Below, one piece after another: positions 29,816 through 47,276 of a stretch of DNA of 64,000 bases (its first letter is position 1; every line of letters starts with the position of its first letter). Source of the stretch: Crambe crambe (lineage: Eukaryota; Porifera; Demospongiae; Poecilosclerida; Crambeidae). Both the position numbers and the translations under genes were made by a program. Below the pieces are notes generated by a model. That model searched no databases. It saw nothing but the letters and a program-made list of their open reading frames with translations, and had not been told where the DNA came from. The DNA lies in NCBI GenBank assembly GCA_963924555.1, contig OZ004594.1, positions 1,705,563 through 1,769,562 on the forward strand. The letters run 5' to 3'.

Positions 29816-32800
29816 CTAATTGTCGTAAGGAACAAGGGCAGAAAGTTCACTGTTACTCCTGCTGGGTCTACGACTACTTGGGTGTGGTGACAAGTCCTGG
29901 GTTGATTCCTTTGGTGAAGTGGGGTCGGTTGGAACATGCATGATACCGATATCACTCTTCCCACGTCGCTGCATACTGCAATATCAAGAAAAGGAACTTA
30001 GAATGATACATTACATCAGTCACAGGTCTAGACCCTGGAAGTATAAAGAGGTTGGGAATATCACTTCCCAGTTCTGTGAGCGGCCGCACCGAGGAGAAGT
30101 ATTGGTCCATATTATATACTCCCAGGCCCCAAGGGCTTATTATAGGCTCGTACAGTAATTCCCTGGCCCCAATTGCAAGGACTTAGTGAATTCTGCATGA
30201 CCGTAAACTTACGGGTCAGGATTTTCAGGTGGCCACATTTTATGGACGTAGTCCACAGGAAACCATCCAAGACTGCAAGAAATATTCACATTATTGGTCA
30301 CAATTATTGTTGGTTGAATAGCCTATAGCTAGACCTTCCAGTTCTTGTATTTTTCCCAAACTGCCACCCTTCACATGGATCATCTATGGCATCAATGAGG
30401 TCACCCTATTATACAACAGCAAATTATATCTGGTAGACACTATAAGGCTGTAATATAATAGTTTACAGCTCTGAATTCCAGTCTTCCTGGGCTGTCCTGA
30501 TTGTGGGGATAGAGAGCTCTCACTCGGCAACTGGAGTATTAGCATAATAAGCATTTCAAGAGCTACCACACCAAAATGATTATATTCAGTGTTTCCAGCT
30601 ACATTACCTTGTTCGTCTCTCCTTCATAGCTGCAGGTCCTGGCCCCTCTACAGTCTTGTGCTCTCGATCTGGATATTAGATAATAATTATTATAGTCACG
30701 GAAATTGTATCAGCTGTGTAGCTAATAGAGAGAGCTAATATGATTTATAATAGTGGGTTAGTATATTTGCAGCCCCTCTATAATGCATTAGACAATATAT
30801 TATGGTCATAATAAGACTAAGACTCATAATAGTGTTAGTCTACATTCATAGTACAGGCTCTATTCTATGTCAATGAGTCTATTGTAATAGGTGCCAAGTG
30901 GATGCATGGATGTGTGTTACGTAACTTACGTTTTGGCTTCAACTCTATCGGAGAACCAGTAATGGCTAGAGTCGAGGGTGGGAAGGCTCCAGGTGACCGA
31001 GGATCCTGCATGGAGAAAAGAGAGAGAGATAGCTATGTGTAAGTAATGATATGTGTCACTGTGCCACTGAGTTCAATTTGGAACAAGAAAAATTGATGTC
31101 ATAGCTAGAGAGATGATCTTCTTTCATGCAGGAATAGCCATAGCTATGTGTATATAAGACACAAAAATGTAATTTGAGGTATATAAACCTTCAATGATGT
31201 AAAAAGTACACTTGGCTATCAGCTGTTGCTAATTTACACACATGTAGCAGTACAGCACTCTCGGGGAGAAGCTCATTGGGAGATGAACAGAGAGAAGACC
31301 AGGTATTGACCTGTGAAGACATCACCTGATGACTCTATGCATTGATAAATACAGCATTGTCAATATTCTTTGCATGATAAAAACTTCTCTTCTCACAGAT
31401 GAATTGTACGAGATCTGATTATGTAGTGTGGTACAGAAATGATCAATCATGAAGCAGTAGAGCTTTCTTTCATCAATAAGAGCCTGAAATAGTAATTATC
31501 TTGTTTATGTATAGTTACAAAATGCATAGCCATACCTTGCGAAGACCTTCAGTGCATGTTGAATGCAGTTCATCTATATGATCAGCAAGTAAATGCTTCA
31601 GCTACAAAAAAGGGAAAGCCAATTTTAAATAAGTATTTCTTGTCAAATCTTCTAAGCATAGCTACCTGCAGACGTTTCTCCACTTGAGAGTGTGAAAGAT
31701 TACGCTTCTTCAAGTCTCTATCCATCACCTTTTGTGCCTTCTTTACTTTCTGTCAGAGCCGAGGTTAATAATTGTCAGCACTGCAACTTATGTGTACATA
31801 AGAAATCTAAATAAAAAGACGTACAGATAATTTCCTGGAGTAATCCACCCTGTGCTCCTTATGTTCTATCTGTAATGAGGAATATTAGACAATGTCATTT
31901 GAACCAACTTTAACCTACAGCTATTTCCTTCCCCGTCTTCAGCTTCATCTTCATGGGAATGATGAAATCAGTTTTCAGGGATTCAATCTATAGGGAAAAA
32001 AAAAAAAATAGAGAAAGATGCCCGCTAATCTAGCTAGCTCCTTTTGGGTTAATTAAAAAGGTAACTAACCCAATTATCTTGATCAAATTTCACACTTTTA
32101 TGACTGGCTACCATCTCTAATATAGTGTCACCTGATTAAAGACATTCATAATAAAATAGTATCTAAGGGCAGAGTTATATATATATTTTTTGATCCCTGG
32201 CAATGTGGCCAACCACTTCATGATTTGATTGGCCATATGACTAAGTTGGGCAGCCAGCAGGAAAATATATACCGTGCAACAAACAATACAGTGCTTTGCA
32301 AGTTGGTTGGAACTCCCAGCTCTCTACAATACTTAGAACAGAAAGCTCAAGAGTGGACAACTATCTTACAAAGCACTGTAGCTAACTGATGCCATGAGTC
32401 AATATTCAGAGTTGGTTTGGTTGGCCGGAATGACAAACCAGAGTGAGAAATGGTTGGCCATTTGGCAATTTTGCATGGAAAATGGCCAATGGCCAGCAGT
32501 AATTTTTAACTCTGCTAAGGGTCCCAAGGTCTGAAGCAGATACCCCTGCATTTCATGCAAGTGTTTGAATCTATGTAAGAACTCCTTACCAAGTTTCCTG
32601 ACTGCTCCAGGCAGTTTCGAGGCCTTGGCACCCAGAGGAAGCAGTGCAGAGAAAAATCTGTCACCAGCATCTCTCACATCTATCAATGAAAGATGTCATG
32701 ACATGACACACAAACTGTCTTTGTAACTGATTCGAATTGCTCACCCTTCAGGGATTTTCGATATCTTTCTGCTGCTTCCACTATGCCATTCATATCAAGC

Positions 32801-32971
32801 ATGAGCTCTTCAGTGTTCTGAATGCAGGATTAGAGCAACATAGCTTTTGTAGTTAGCTACATATACAATGGACTATGATTGGTCAATTCTCACTCTGAAG
32901 GTTGTGTCTGTCAGTTGGTGCATTTCTTTTATTTTGTCTTTTTCTTGATAACCATCATCTATGGACGCCAT
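29816..32971 (-). CDS. IRSp53/BAIAP2-like protein: I-BAR (IMD) + SH3
   Basis: The multi-exon gene starts at ATG 32969-32971 (MASIDDGYQEKDKIKEMHQL) and stops at TAG 29816-29818. The I-BAR domain is assembled from short exons: VRDAGDRFFSALLPLGAKAS, VASHKSVKFDQDNW, TDFIIPMKMKLKTGKEIA, KVKKAQKVMDRDLKKRNLSH, and the family signature ALIDERKLYCFMIDHF followed by VNTWSSLCSSPNELLPR. After a proline-rich linker comes an SH3 domain (ALYPHNQDSPGRLEF..GDLIDAIDDPCEGWQFGK..LGWFPVDYV) and a serine-rich tail ending LVPYDN. The family bends membranes outward and couples Rac/Cdc42 to actin in filopodia. Start codons of this gene and eIF3b are 172 bp apart, head to head. Confidence 0.85.
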
Positions 32972-33143
32972 TCTTCACTTCCAAGGTTTACTTCAGCTAG
33001 CTCGCTATTTTGTGCCCCACCCACTTCACTTGTACACAAGCTTCAGCAGCCCCACCCACACATATACATGCACGCGTACACGCTGCGCAAGCGCAGCGCG
33101 TGGATCTAATGCGCATGTGCAGAAGCCTCGTGCAGAAAGAAAG
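32972..33143. promoter_or_regulatory. Bidirectional promoter IRSp53-like / eIF3b
   Basis: The 172 bp contain two CCACCCA-type GC boxes (AGCCCCACCCAC at 33048) and two palindromic NRF1-like sites, CTGCGCAAGCGCAG (33083) and TGCGCATGTGCA (33110). There is no TATA box. The NRF1 assignment rests on motif likeness only. Confidence 0.5.
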
Positions 33144-39265
<6,122 letters not shown>

Positions 39266-40473
39266 TAGAACATGTTAATTTATGAAACAATTTTATAATT
39301 ATTAACAGTTTCTACGTATAGATTTTTAAACCTTAATTAAGGAGTAATGGGCAGGACAGATGGAGAGATCGATTGGGCTAGGGCTAGGGCTAGGGCTAGA
39401 AGTCTTCAATTTGTTTCATATACCATGTTATCTGTGTTCAATGGTTCATAAAAGCAAGGTGGTGTGACTTTTCAATTTATGCATACATGACATTCTTGTT
39501 TAATTCATTGGAAATGACTTCTGAAGTCATAACATATGTTATCTAGATTAAGTTTCTGTTTTCATGTAAACAGAATGCCAATATTTACTTGATACAGCCC
39601 ATGCCCCAGTGTGTACATCCTCCTGGAAACAGTTGCCCGATAACATGCATGTGCATGCCTTGCCTAATTAGGTATCAGTTTTTGTGGTAACAACCAGAAT
39701 GCGCTAAATTATTTCCTCTTCATTTTTAATTAATTTAGTGCAAAATATGCACGACATGTGCCACACACGTTTAAGTCTATCACTAATAGTGATAGACTTG
39801 ACTGGACTGGGAAAGGCCAATAATGATAAGTCTTGACTGGGCTGGGAAAGGCCATGAATTAAACTAAAGACTAAATACCGTGCTCAAATTGTACTGATAA
39901 GAGAGTGTGACTATGGAGTTAATAACATATTGGATTTATATGGTTCAGGTGGTGATGACATCAACATTATGTAATGAATACTTTGTTCTTAATAAGTTTA
40001 CACAAGACAGGTTATAATTTCCCCTATACTGTATATCTGGCCAGCAGCTGGCCTGCATGCCGTTATAATAAACAAACCATTAATTTTTAAGTTATTTTTA
40101 AAAATTTAAACCATAAACGCTACCCAGGTGCGCAACTGTTGTTACCATGGAGTTGAGGTGGCACTATACCTGCTAAAAGCTGCACCACAACCATGAATAG
40201 AATACTCTTAAACATCAATTTAAACATACACCATTGGATAGGATAAGAAAATTCATCTCCCAATGAATATGATTTAGTGAGAGTATGTTTTATATATATA
40301 AGGAAGTCTATAAAAAATTGTAATTAAAATTGTATTCGTAAACATTGTTGTTTGCTGAGAATGAAGTGTGTGGTATGACAGCTATTTGTTTGTGTAAAAA
40401 GTGATTCTGCTATCAGTAAACTCGTAAATCTGTTTATGAGAATTGGCTATGACAAAATAATTAATGGAATATG
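39266..40473. other. Convergent intergenic region eIF3b / FMO-like
   Basis: 1.2 kb without a recognisable gene. It contains CTAGGG hexamers in tandem (about 39378-39400), a GTCTATCAC..GTGATAGAC hairpin around 39775-39800, and a duplicated AGTCTTGACTGGGCTGGGAA-like unit (39797-39855). Confidence 0.5.
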
Positions 40474-42321
40474 TCAGATCTTTTTCTTGACAGCAGCTAT
40501 GGAGTTATTGCCGTTCGCAACACTGTGGATACCATTACAAATACCGTTCCTTGCTTCCTGATTCTGAAAGTTCGGATTTATGAACAGTTTTGCTTGCAGA
40601 GAGATGGAATCTCTATCATCAGATACATTGTCGAAAAGGACCTTCTTCGGATAGGTCCAAATTCGATTCAGCATTTCAACGACAAGCAAAGATCTGATAG
40701 TTGGCCACCAAGATGCAGTTTGAACTAGATATTTGATTCCGGAGATTCTATCCAGCCACCAGTCGAACCAGATGAAACGGAGAAAAAAGATCAGTAAATA
40801 TTGTAAGGGCCCCAAAGTCACCTTCCCATGAGCCTTCATCGTCTTGATGGCTTGATCAACTTTGTCCGGCTCATTCAGACGGTACGTTGCTCCGTTGTAA
40901 GGAGAAGTGCAAGCCACAAGCCACTTCCTGGGGCTCTTTTTGAAAAGTGACCAGTAGTCGGGGTAAATCCCTGCATGCTTTGCAATATCGTCGATGTATG
41001 TGAAGCCTTCGACTAACCCTTCGATTCTTTTCGATGAATTTTTGAAATAATCGCTCCAAAAAGCTGTATCCTTGACGACATCCAGTCGTCTCTCCTCGAT
41101 CGGTTTCAATGGGATCTTTTTGGCAAATATTTTAGCAGCCCATCTGCATTGAAGCTCCGATATACCCACAATTGATCCAACGATTGGACGCACGAGACCG
41201 ATATAGGCTATTGATGGATCCTCAACATCAAAAAGCATCTTGTGTTTCTCTCTTAGCTTCAGCTCGCCATATCTCTTTGGGAGGTATGGGTACTCAACGT
41301 TATATCCGGTAGACATGATAATGAGATCAAATTCCTCCTTCGTGCCATCAATGAATGTGATTTCCTTTCCGTTGCATTCCACAATGGCACCTTTGGGAAC
41401 CAGCTTCTCGTAATCGACCAAATCCAACACTTTCCCGTTCTTATTGATGAAGAAGTGGAAGAAGTCTGCATCGTTCTTCCACTCGGGAATCCCGTGGCCT
41501 TGGTAAGAAAGGAGCGAACCGTTCGTGGTCCACTTGCACACCCAAGAGAGCCCGGGTTTGCTCTGCGTGTAAGGGGCAATAAATTTCATCACTCGTGAAG
41601 ACGCCTTATCGAGAGCCTGCGGCTTCCCCCAGGGGACGACTTTGGAAAGCTTGCGAAAGAAATGCTGTCCTCTTGGAATGCTCCAGTAGGTGAACTTGGC
41701 ATGACTGAACCAGTCCAGACAGATATCACTTCCAGTCTCTCCACCACCCAGCACCAACAGCCGCTTATCCTTAAACTCTTCCTTTGGCATCTTTATCTCG
41801 CACGCATGGAAGATTTCCCCACTGAATCCTTTAAGCATAGTCTTTTCCAAGCTTCGATTCGGTTCTTGCACAATACCTGTTGCCACGATTAAGTTTGAAC
41901 TGGTATAGACATCTCCTGAGCAGTCAACTCTCCAAATATCACCTTCCTTCTCAACTTTTGTGACAGCTGTGTTGAACTTAATATGAGGGAGAAGCTTGAA
42001 CTCCTCTGCATATGCTTTTAGATACTTTAAGATGTCAGAATGGTGAGGGAACATCCCGATATCCTGGGACATTGGATAATCGGACATCTCCATTACTGTC
42101 GAAGATGAAGTGGTATTGGTAGACTTCATTACAGTGGTGGTCTGCGGGTCTTCGCTGTAGTACCATGCTCCACCAATGTCGTCTCTTTTCTCGAGTGCAA
42201 TGACGGATAACCCTTCCTCTAACATGTACTTGCAGGCAAGAAGACCTGACCATCCTGCTCCTATTACAGTCACATCATGATGAGTACTCCCATCCTGTTG
42301 ACTTTCTGGTGAGACTGACAT
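40474..42321 (-). CDS. Flavin-containing monooxygenase-like protein (615 aa)
   Basis: Intronless gene on the - strand, ATG at 42319-42321. The FAD-binding Rossmann motif is G21-A-G-W-S-G26 followed by ALEKRDDIGGAW. The FMO signature F166-SGEIFHACEI fits FxGxxxHxxx, the NADPH motif is GGGETGSD (192-199), and ATG/STGY motifs follow (LIVATGIVQ, IIMSTGYNVEYPYL). A hydrophobic segment near the C-terminus (LQYLLIFFLRFIWFDWW) may anchor it to membrane. FMOs oxygenate soft nucleophiles using NADPH and O2, usually at the ER. The lack of introns among intron-rich neighbours hints at retroposition or a lineage-specific intronless family; it is intact. The substrate is unknown. Confidence 0.85.
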   Translation of the reverse strand: MSVSPESQQDGSTHHDVTVIGAGWSGLLACKYMLEEGLSVIALEKRDDIGGAWYYSEDPQTTTVMKSTNTTSSSTVMEMSDYPMSQDIGMFPHHSDILKYLKAYAEEFKLLPHIKFNTAVTKVEKEGDIWRVDCSGDVYTSSNLIVATGIVQEPNRSLEKTMLKGFSGEIFHACEIKMPKEEFKDKRLLVLGGGETGSDICLDWFSHAKFTYWSIPRGQHFFRKLSKVVPWGKPQALDKASSRVMKFIAPYTQSKPGLSWVCKWTTNGSLLSYQGHGIPEWKNDADFFHFFINKNGKVLDLVDYEKLVPKGAIVECNGKEITFIDGTKEEFDLIIMSTGYNVEYPYLPKRYGELKLREKHKMLFDVEDPSIAYIGLVRPIVGSIVGISELQCRWAAKIFAKKIPLKPIEERRLDVVKDTAFWSDYFKNSSKRIEGLVEGFTYIDDIAKHAGIYPDYWSLFKKSPRKWLVACTSPYNGATYRLNEPDKVDQAIKTMKAHGKVTLGPLQYLLIFFLRFIWFDWWLDRISGIKYLVQTASWWPTIRSLLVVEMLNRIWTYPKKVLFDNVSDDRDSISLQAKLFINPNFQNQEARNGICNGIHSVANGNNSIAAVKKKI

Positions 42322-42935
42322 CCCTTCCGAAAGTGACTTCTCTCAGGTGGTGTGAATGTTATTAACAAAACTGTTCTGTGCAAGACTGGTAGTATAAACA
42401 ATCTTGTCAATTAATGTCTCGGGCTTCCCAGAATCTGCATAGTTAAGATAACAATAAGTCTGAGTTATGGAATGCGATATGAAAACATATTGCATTACAT
42501 GTGGCTTGGCAAGGAAAGTTGTAAGCAAAATGAATAAGCGTCCTATCTTTATACAAACTAGCGGCTAGTATGTGGTTAGTTCGCTATGGCTAATGAAAAT
42601 ACTGCAATACCTATGACTTGTACACATGCTGGCTAGTTACAACCTAGTTACAGCAAAAAAAACAACAATAATAACAAAACAACTCACATTCGACTTGGCC
42701 ACTTGTAACCAGCTTTCACGATCAAATGAGATTGTTGATTTACTGGGTATCAATGGCACAGAAAGTCGACTCTCTCCCTGGGCCCTTGCTTTATATCTCA
42801 GCTACACCCACACACGTATGATGCATGATCGCGTTAATGGAATGCGCGTGCGCACCAACTCAGCCCCACCCACCAATTATCTCTGCATAACTTTAATGGG
42901 TAAAGGATCGCGCGTGAGTGTCTTCTATTCTGGAA
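42322..42935. promoter_or_regulatory. Divergent promoter region FMO-like / DUS1L
   Basis: 614 bp between the divergent start codons. Close to DUS1L it holds an NRF1-like palindrome TGCGCGTGCGCA (42843-42854) and AGCCCCACCCACC (about 42862), the same pair of elements as upstream of eIF3b. No gene is seen in the rest. Confidence 0.5.
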
Positions 42936-45763
42936 ATGGCAGTTAAGACTGGTGGATTCGAATTCTGGAATAAAGTTCTCAAAAGTTCCAAGTACGTTGT
43001 CGCACCAATGGTGGATCAATCAGAACTTCCTTGGCGAATGCTGGGTAGAAAATATGGCGCCCAGCTCTGCTATACACCCATGCTACATGCTGCTCTATTC
43101 GGGAGAGACAAGAAGTACAGAAAGGAGAATTTTGTGACCTGTGAAAAGGACAGACCACTCATCGTTCAAGTACGACGATCTTATTCTATATAATGCACAC
43201 CAACAATGTACCCCCTCTGTAGTTTTGTGCTAATAATCCAGAGGTGCTACTAGAGGCAGCAAGATATGTTGCTCCACACTGCGATGCTGTAGATATCAAT
43301 TTGGGCTGTCCTCAGTCAATAGCTAAGAAAGGTGAGAAAGTTTTTTTTTTTGTTTTTTTTTTTGTTTTTTTTTGGAACATAAGGCCACACCAAGTCAATT
43401 ATTAGTTTCTGGTCCCCCGCCCGCGCGCTCACGGGAATTTGAGGACTATAATAATATGCAAAAGAAGTAGAAGAACAGAGGACCTCGTGCGTGTCGTGTG
43501 AAATAATTATTGTGAAATATTGTACTAGTTAGCTCCACCAGCCATGCCTTTGATCAACGTAACTGTTATATCTGAACATCTACCGTGGAAGATTGCAAAC
43601 GTTGCAGCAGCCATAATAGTCGCAATTACCGCCCGCCCGCATGTTAATTTAAAAGGGGAAAGACCAGAAACTAATAATTGACTTGGTGTGGCCTAAAATA
43701 CATATATTTTTTTTTAGGTCACTATGGAGCATTCCTTCAGGATGAATGGGATTTATTGACTTCAATGAGTAAGTTCCGATCAATTAACAGTGCACCCAAT
43801 TCCATTCCTTATTCGCCATTCCCATTCCATAATTTCCCATTCTCTATTCCTGCTCCGAAGTTAGCCTTCTTCACAGAGAGTTGTCGGTTCCAGTGACTTG
43901 TAAAATTCGAGTATTCAGTGATATAAAGAAGACTGTTCAATATGCCAAAATGCTGGAGAAAGCTGGGTGTCAGGTGAGTTGGCTGTAGCATGGCAACTTC
44001 TAGCCTCCAGTTTTTTCCACTCTGTGAAAAAAAACGGATTCAGGCTAGGCAGTTTCCTGAAGGTTCGTTCAATAATGGTGATGGTCTTTTGTGTGTAGCT
44101 GTTGACTGTCCACGGAAGGACACGTGAGCAGAAAGGCGGTCAAACTGGTTTAGCCAGTTGGGAGCACATCAAGGCAGTGAAGTGAGTCACTCAGGAACTA
44201 TAGACAGATATTTCCATAATTATTTAGAGTGCAAAATTCCTCCCATGACATAATATTAATTGATTCAAGTAGAATTAAATGTTAATTTGCTGTGTTGGTA
44301 TTCTTTCGTTCTTGTAGGCAAAGTATTGATATTCCTGTGTTTGCTAATGGGAATATCCAATTTCTGGAGGACGTTGAGAGGTGTGTGCTGGAGACAGGGG
44401 TGGATGGAGTAATGTCTGCTGGTAAGTTTGTACAGTACATCAGTGAAATACTGTCTATAATCCTCTTTCTTGTAGAAACACACCTGTTTAATCCAGCTTT
44501 ATTTGTGGGGGAGCACCCACCATGCTGGAGAATCAGTGAGGAGTATCTCAGTCTAGTCCGACAGTACCCCTGTTCTACTTCCTCCATACGTGGTCATTTA
44601 TTCAAGATATGGCTACAAGTGTAAGATCATGTGATCAAGTCATGTGACTAAGATCAATATGTAATTAAGTCATGTGACTTGAATATCTCTCTATTAGTTT
44701 GAAGGAAGCAGAGTTTTGTCACCTAAGGGAAAAAGTTGGTAGTGCAAAGACATTGGAAGAGTTTGAGGAGATTTCTGCTCTTTTGAAATCCTCACTGCTG
44801 GTACGTAAGTCAAATATAAATAATTATGGTATATAGGTGTTCTTTTTTTTTTTTGTCTAGGAAAGGCTCTCAGAGGAAGATTTGAAGGCAGAATTCACAC
44901 GTGATAGCATCCCATTCTGGAGATGTCAGCCTTACATTCGTCCAAAGTAAGCAACCATCAAGTGGCATGACTTCAAGAATTCTGATGATTAGAATAATTT
45001 TCATCTTTTAGTCGTGGAATTCTCCCTCCCTCTGAGGAGAAGGCGACAGCTGATGGTTCAGAGTCGGTCAAAGTCAAGTTGAAGAAAGCTGCAAGCGAGG
45101 AGAGAGAGAGGAGGAAGAAGAGAGTGGCAGAAATCAAGGCGACCCAAGGTCCCATCAAGAGTGAGTCTGGAGGAAGAGGAAAGGGGAGGGATGGAGAGAG
45201 AGAATAGAATTAGTTCTCATAAAAATTAGCTTTTTGGTGGTTTGTTTCATAAAGCTAATTTTTTATGAGAACTAACTTGCTGAGCAGAGTTAATCCTCAA
45301 TTCTTCTATTGCTGCAGAGAAGAGATGGTTTGGTTGTGACGGGTGTAATGGCAATCCAAAGGTATATTAACAATTCTTTTGATGATGTCATTATGATGTC
45401 ATCTTATTTTCCAGGGTTTGAAGTGTGTGCATAGCATGTGCAAGACTTGTTGTAGACTCAAGTGTCTGAATGAACACGTTAGTTGTGAAGGTGAGCACGC
45501 TTGCAAAACTAGTCCTGGCCTGTAGTGTGTCACTAATGCACCATGCAGATGAGTCTATAGTGATATAAAATGGGGAGCGCCCCAGTCCCCAGAGCACTTT
45601 GGTACACCTCTTTGGGGGAAACACCAGGATAATTATTTTCTTCTTCCTTATAGGCCACAGGTTTACACCAAGACCCTTGGAGTCAGCAAGAAATGAGAAC
45701 ACATATCCTGAAGAATGTACCAGAACTGAGAAGGAATTGCACATAGTACAGAATCAAACTTAA
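42936..45763 (+). CDS. DUS1L: tRNA-dihydrouridine synthase 1-like
   Basis: Thirteen exons, ATG 42936 to TAA 45761-45763, with phases that agree. The FMN-dependent TIM-barrel signatures are complete: [14 protein letters not shown], the active-site block [20 protein letters not shown] with the catalytic Cys, [28 protein letters not shown], and [20 protein letters not shown]. The C-terminus carries a Cys-rich zinc-binding segment ([23 protein letters not shown]), as in animal DUS1L. It reduces uridine to dihydrouridine in the tRNA D-loop. Exon 4 uses the acceptor CTCCGAAG before 43861, inferred from protein conservation. Confidence 0.95.
43383..43693. mobile_element. PIF/Harbinger-like MITE in DUS1L intron 2
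   Basis: 311 bp with about 32-bp perfect terminal inverted repeats (GGCCACACCAAGTCAATTAT..TAGTTTCTGGTC) flanked by TAA on both sides (43380-43382, 43694-43696). A 3-bp TAA duplication fits the PIF/Harbinger superfamily. It is non-coding. Confidence 0.8.
45205..45275. mobile_element. Short foldback repeat in DUS1L intron 10
   Basis: AGTTCTCATAAAAATTAGCT and its inverse AGCTAATTTTTTATGAGAACT surround GGTGGTTTGTTTCAT. The same family lies in eIF3b intron 14 (37436 on), where the arm continues into AACGTTTCGACC. Confidence 0.65.
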
Positions 45764-45872
45764 TTCCATGAATCATGTTCCAAGTTAATGATGACCCTTT
45801 ACTCGATGTCATGGCGTTTCTTAATTGGACGATCCTTTACCTATTAACAATTGAAAACAGCCCTGGTATAAC

Positions 45873-47076
45873 ATGGGTGGCCTTTTCACTAAATTATGCG
45901 CCACTTACTATCTGAAGAAGGTGAAACAGGACTCTACTGTTCTTCATTACAAGCGTAGTCCCACTTGGAGATCTCTAGTCCTCTTCATAGGTAAGAAATG
46001 GAGCTCAAATATTAAATCTTATCTTCTTCTGTTACTCCTTGCAGTCCTGTTTGTATTTATGTACTATATATCAAGTAAAGCACGTGAGTAATACACTTGC
46101 TTGCAGCTAATCTAGCAAAGTAAGACCCTTCGTTCTTTCTTTCTTCAGCATACATTTCCTTACGCGTATTTTGCTATATATTTGGCACTTTCTTTTGCTA
46201 TATCTCCACTGAAAAATATGAGGCAAGTTGAGCTGTGCAGTTGATTTAACTGTGCATATCATGCATGTATAATGTATAGGAAGTGATATTTGATAAGACT
46301 AGTGGAACAGTAACATTGATGGACTCTCGCTTTATAGGGAAACACCTATTTGGATATCGAAAAAAAAGTGAGCGTTTTTTTTTTTAAATAAACTTTTGTG
46401 TATGACATATTTCATGTTACTCCATTAGTTGTGACAGAACTAGAGAGTATTGTCTCTGTATCTGTGGAGTCACAGAAAGTCTATCCAGGGACAGGCTATA
46501 TGGTTAGCTCATTAGTGCGTTAGTAGTAGGGTCACACTCACATTACATAAGCCAGGCCATCAGACTGTCACCCAAATCAGCACGACATATAATGCTGGCA
46601 TTGGTTACATATTCAGGTTGTACTGATAGTATATTCAGGTTGTACTGCTACATTGCAGTTACATATTCAGGTTGTACTGATTGTATATTCAGGTTGTACT
46701 GCTACATTGCAGTTACATATTCAGGTTGTACTGATTGTATATTCAGGTTGTACTGCTACATTGCAGTTACATATTCAGGTTGTACTGATTGTATATTCAG
46801 GTTGTACTGCTACATTGCAGTTACATATTCAGGTTGTACTGATTGTATATTCAGGTTGTACTGCTACTCTTCACTAGCTTGACCTTGTCAATAACAGCAC
46901 AGTGCACATTTGGAGACAAAAAGCAAGTCCTAGGTCACATTTATAGCAAGGAGTGTAGAATAACATGGAACTTCTGGTTTTCATTTGACAGGGAACATGA
47001 AGCTATTGCAAAGGAGATCAGAAAGTTTGTGGGTGTGGGTGGTTCTGATTATTCACGGACAAAAAAGGACAGCTAA
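45873..47076 (+). CDS. CYBC1: EROS / cytochrome b-245 chaperone 1 homologue
   Basis: Seven exons: 45873-45990, 46045-46083, 46149-46222, 46280-46367, 46429-46502, 46855-46922 and 46992-47076. The N-terminus (MGGLFTKLCATYYLKKVKQD) leads to two membrane segments (LVLFIGVLFVFMYYIS and FCYIFGTFFCYIS). The conserved core EVIFDKTSGTVTL, then ESQKVYPGTGYMVV, and finally EHEAIAKEIRKFVG match animal CYBC1/EROS in order. EROS is an ER chaperone for the gp91phox-p22phox NADPH oxidase heterodimer. Two introns begin with GC (GAG|GCAAGT at 46223; AAAAA|GCAAGT at 46923), deduced because they restore the conserved reading frame. The gene starts 110 bp after DUS1L. Confidence 0.8.
46612..46866. repeat. Minisatellite that iterates an exon's 3' splice site
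   Basis: Tandem units of about 53 bp, each ACATATTCAGGTTGTACTGA..TATATTCAGGTTGTACTGCTAC, repeated about five times. The last TATTCAG|GTTGTACTGCTAC is the real acceptor and start of EROS exon 6 (46855), so about nine decoy copies of the splice site precede it. Confidence 0.8.
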
Positions 47077-47276
47077 TATACCTCAAATTTCTATTTTAAA
47101 TTTTGCTTTTAAAAATGTATATAAAAATATATATAAAAATACTTCAGCAATGCTGAAAATTATAAATAAATTTGTGTCTCCCACTATCATAAGAATTGTA
47201 AGTTTTTAGCAACTCCATGGCCACAGTCTGCAGAGTGAAGAACAATAGCAGATAAAAGAACCATTTATATTCTGTA
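47077..47276. other. Convergent spacer EROS / URB1
   Basis: 200 bp, AT-rich (ATATATAAAAATAC). It contains the 3' ends only. Confidence 0.4.

Noticed and set aside
39378-39400. Telomere-like CTAGGG repeats
   Set aside because: Only about four copies, hexamer differs from TTAGGG, and it is deep inside a gene-rich region.
46592-46882. Repetitive ORFs with a 17-18 residue period
   Set aside because: A minisatellite with no stop in two frames; only the last copy overlaps a real exon start.
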